Shown here piece after piece: positions 61,973 through 64,000 of a stretch of 64,000 nt of DNA. The notes under the pieces are model-generated. The model was not told where the DNA came from and did not search any database. It saw only the letters and a program-made list of their open reading frames with translations. Where the stretch lies: assembly GCF_013391085.1 (NCBI RefSeq), contig NZ_CP058334.1, positions 186,001 to 250,000 on the forward strand, read 5' to 3'. How positions within the stretch are numbered: position 1 is the stretch's first letter; every line of letters starts with the position of its first letter. The translations under genes and the position numbers were made by a program. The stretch is from Natronomonas halophila (GTDB taxonomy: Archaea > Halobacteriota > Halobacteria > Halobacteriales > Haloarculaceae).

Positions 61973-63329
61973 GGAGAGGCGTCCCGTCGGCGTTCGGGCC
62001 GAGTTTCGGCCCGACGTCGGCCTCATCGTCGATGACGCGGCGCTGTTCGTAGTCGGTCGACCGTTCGACGGGCACGCGGCCGATGGAGCGAATCATGTCG
62101 GCGTACTCCTGAAAGGAGCGGAACTCGCCGTAGTCGCCGCCCGCGCGCTTCGTAATCTCCTCGGAGAGAATCGTCCCCATGAAGTCGTCGGCCCCGCAGT
62201 TCAGCATCTTCAGACCCTGCGTGTCGCCGTACTTGACCCACGAGGACTGGATGTGGTCGACGTTGTCGAGATAGAGTCGCGAGACGGCAATCATCAACTC
62301 GTCCTCGTCGGTCGTCGCGCCGTCCTCGACCATGCCGCGCTCCTTCAGCGGCGTGTCGTGGTGGATGAAGGAGAGCGGAACGAACTCGGTTATTGCGTCG
62401 GTCTCGTCCTGTAGGTCGCGAATCCGGTCGAGGTGCATCGCGCGGTGGGCCTCGTTGTCGACGTGGCCGTACATGATGGTCGCCGTGGTATCGAGGCCGA
62501 CCGATGCGGCGGCTTCCATCGCTTCGACCCACTCGTCGGCGCCGACCTTGCCGGGACAGATGAGTTCCCGAACCTCGTCGACGAGGATTTCGGCGGCCGT
62601 CCCCGGCACCGAATCGAGGCCGGCGTCCTTGAGACGCTCGAAGACCTCCTCGTAGGACCAGTCGGTGCCGCGGCGGGCGTGGTAGGCTTCCTCCGGCGTC
62701 ATCGAGTGGACGTGCGCACCCGTGGCGCTCATCGCTTCCATCTGCTCGACGTAGGTTCCGGGGTTGGTTTCGTAGGCTGCCGGGGGCTTGTAGTTCAACT
62801 CGCCCGCCTCTGCGAGCGACTCGGTCTTGGCCTCCAGTATCTCCCGGTGTTCCTCGTCGAGGGCGAAGGCGGGATGGAGGCCCGACACCGACGTCACCTC
62901 GTAGACGCCGCGGTCGACGGCGTCAGAAACGATATCGCGGGACTCCGCGGGCGTCTTCGTGAAGCCCGCGTTCTCGCCCTCGTAGTCGGCCTCGAAGCGC
63001 TGGGCGGCGTCCTTGAAGTTGCAGAACAGACAGCCGACGTTGCAGGCGGTCGTGACGTTGTTATTGATGTTGGCGACGAAGGTGACCTCCTCGCCGACCA
63101 CCTCGGCGCGGCGGCGGTCGGCGGCTTCGAGGACCCGCTCTTTCCGCTGGAGGTCGATGCCCTCAGTGTCGGTACCGGTCGTCAGCAGTTCGATGCCGTC
63201 ATCGATATCGAGGCGGTCGCCGGCCCGCGCCTTCGCTAAGGCGTTCTCAAAGGACTGGTCGGTTTCGGGCCGGTGGTCGAAGGCGAACTCCTCGCGGGGG
63301 ACGTTCGCCGACGCCTCGAACGCATCCAT
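61965..63329 (-). CDS. cofH: FO synthase subunit CofH (radical SAM)
   Basis: A 454-residue radical-SAM partner of CofG. It couples 4-hydroxyphenylpyruvate-derived or tyrosine-derived carbon to the ribityl diaminouracil. The iron-sulfur motif is TTACNVGCLFCNF; VTSVSGLHPAFA and TATIMYGHVDNEAHR are family landmarks. It is tail-to-tail with cofG, overlapping 8 nt. The N terminus (DAFEASANVPREEFAF) gives an acidic halophile extension. ATG 63329 is the first good start. Confidence 0.94.
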   Translation of the reverse strand: MDAFEASANVPREEFAFDHRPETDQSFENALAKARAGDRLDIDDGIELLTTGTDTEGIDLQRKERVLEAADRRRAEVVGEEVTFVANINNNVTTACNVGCLFCNFKDAAQRFEADYEGENAGFTKTPAESRDIVSDAVDRGVYEVTSVSGLHPAFALDEEHREILEAKTESLAEAGELNYKPPAAYETNPGTYVEQMEAMSATGAHVHSMTPEEAYHARRGTDWSYEEVFERLKDAGLDSVPGTAAEILVDEVRELICPGKVGADEWVEAMEAAASVGLDTTATIMYGHVDNEAHRAMHLDRIRDLQDETDAITEFVPLSFIHHDTPLKERGMVEDGATTDEDELMIAVSRLYLDNVDHIQSSWVKYGDTQGLKMLNCGADDFMGTILSEEITKRAGGDYGEFRSFQEYADMIRSIGRVPVERSTDYEQRRVIDDEADVGPKLGPNADGTPLLR

Positions 63330-63407
63330 ATCACCTCCTTCTTTTCGAGCGTGAAAACCCCCACGGGTACCGGCGATTCGGTCAATCGATTCGCTTCCTC
63401 GCCGGGG

Positions 63408-64000
63408 TCAGAGGCTCCCGTCGACGGCCGTCTGCATCGCGTCGCTGTTGTAGGCCTCGCCGTAGTCGCCGTCGGGGGTCATCGCGATGACGCCCGCGGA
63501 ACCGTCGACGAGGTCACCGAACTCGGCGAGGGCGGCGTCGGCCGCCGCCTGTGCGTCGAGACCGTCCTCGAGGAACTGGCTGACGCGACGGGAGAGGTTC
63601 AGGCGGGCGATGTCCTCGCCGGCGCCGGTCGCCGAAACGCCGCCCACTTCCGAGCAGTAGAAGCCGGAGCCGATTTGCGGGACGTCGCCCACGCGGCCGG
63701 CTAGGGCGAGCCATCGGCCGCCCGTCGAGGTGGCCGCGGCGATGTTGTCGCCGTCGGTCGCGACCGCGCCGACAGTGTCGTGGTCGCGGTCCGCGGGGGT
63801 GTCGGATTCCGTGCTTGTCCCCGTCCCTGCATCGAGGCCCTGCTTGCCTTCGGGGTCGCCACCGAACCGCTCGGTGACCCACTCGGCGTGGCCCTTCTTG
63901 TCGCCTTTGGGGTACTCTTCGAGGTCGTCCCACTTTTCCTGCATCCGGTCGGACCACAGGTCGACGCCCGTCTCGATGCCGTAGGCTTCGGCAAGGTCGA
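63408..64000 (-). CDS. Isoaspartyl peptidase/asparaginase-type Ntn-hydrolase (5' end missing)
   Basis: A partial gene running off the right edge; 197 codons are seen, starting in the middle. The autocatalytic N-terminal nucleophile threonine is in HDTVGAVATDGDNIA, as in isoaspartyl peptidase/asparaginase (type 2). Substrate-site residues follow: ATSTGGRW, GRVGDVPQIGSG, and GAGEDIARLNLSRRV. The catalytic halves are made by self-cleavage before that threonine; the alpha half lies mostly beyond the window. Repair of isoaspartyl peptides or asparagine release is likely. Confidence 0.85.
   Translation of the reverse strand, partial: DLAEAYGIETGVDLWSDRMQEKWDDLEEYPKGDKKGHAEWVTERFGGDPEGKQGLDAGTGTSTESDTPADRDHDTVGAVATDGDNIAAATSTGGRWLALAGRVGDVPQIGSGFYCSEVGGVSATGAGEDIARLNLSRRVSQFLEDGLDAQAAADAALAEFGDLVDGSAGVIAMTPDGDYGEAYNSDAMQTAVDGSL

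Overview
The window is chromosomal DNA from a haloarchaeon (class Halobacteria). The evidence is GC-rich DNA, very acidic proteins, TATA boxes about 27 nt before start codons (leaderless or near-leaderless genes), and archaeal markers: aRNase J, TmcA, RpoF, L7Ae/S28e/L24e, HVO_2753-type zinc finger, RtcB/archease, CofG/CofH, DpsA, HalOD1 and Bat-type regulators. The genus is not settled from sequence alone; a Natronomonas-like or Haloarcula-like relative is plausible.

Layout. 0-5.3 kb: two uncharacterised genes, a thiamine-diphosphate enzyme, and a convergent APC transporter/3-hydroxyacyl-CoA dehydrogenase pair. 5.5-8.6 kb: tRNA-Leu(CAA), a small zinc-ribbon membrane protein, an MgtC/DUF4010 protein and a class III aminotransferase. 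8.7-15.2 kb: RNase J behind a long hairpin-rich leader, geranylgeranyl diphosphate synthase, a hairpin-rich spacer, an acyl-CoA synthetase and GltX. 15.2-20.3 kb: an electron-transfer block (7Fe-type ferredoxin, EtfB, EtfA with an extra acidic N-terminal repeat domain, FixC-FixX fusion). 20.4-25.2 kb: HTH-GNAT protein, micro-zinc protein, DUF456, TmcA, oxidoreductase. 25.3-30.4 kb: an information-processing block (HVO_2753-like, aEF1B, L21e, RpoF, DUF655, KsgA, MscS, HemK2-like). 30.4-32.5 kb: methionine synthase as two overlapping genes. 32.5-34.3 kb: rpl7ae-rps28e-rpl24e-ndk. 34.7-39.6 kb: DpsA, haloarchaeal-type thiolase with OB-fold partner, and an FbpC-like ATPase, with three metal-regulator-like inverted repeats. 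39.6-41.7 kb: HalOD1, DUF7124-like, AzlCD.

41.7-46.9 kb is the most accessory-looking part: an AT-richer gene-poor kilobase with six GATAA/TTATC sites, a DUF5805-type DNA-binding protein overlapping a XerC/D-like tyrosine recombinase, a second AT-rich gap, a large pentapeptide-repeat protein with a channel-like C terminus, and an MTH865-like protein. 46.9-56.5 kb: Hrq1-like and Lhr helicases, a Bat-type regulator, a receiver-PAS-histidine kinase, HalOD1 and an RNase Z-like hydrolase. 56.5-64 kb: LarA homologue, RtcB-archease-DUF502 operon, a structured non-coding block, convergent cofG/cofH for F420, and an Ntn-hydrolase running off the end.

Functional themes are flavin- and quinone-linked electron transfer, acyl-CoA/beta-ketothiolase metabolism, tRNA/rRNA processing and modification, metal homeostasis and F420 synthesis. 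I see no CRISPR array, no intact insertion sequence and no recognisable antiviral cassette. The best candidates for undescribed biology are the RNase J leader, the hairpin block before cofG, the recombinase-linked GATAA cluster, the pentapeptide-channel protein, and the inverted repeats before metE, dpsA and the FbpC-like gene.
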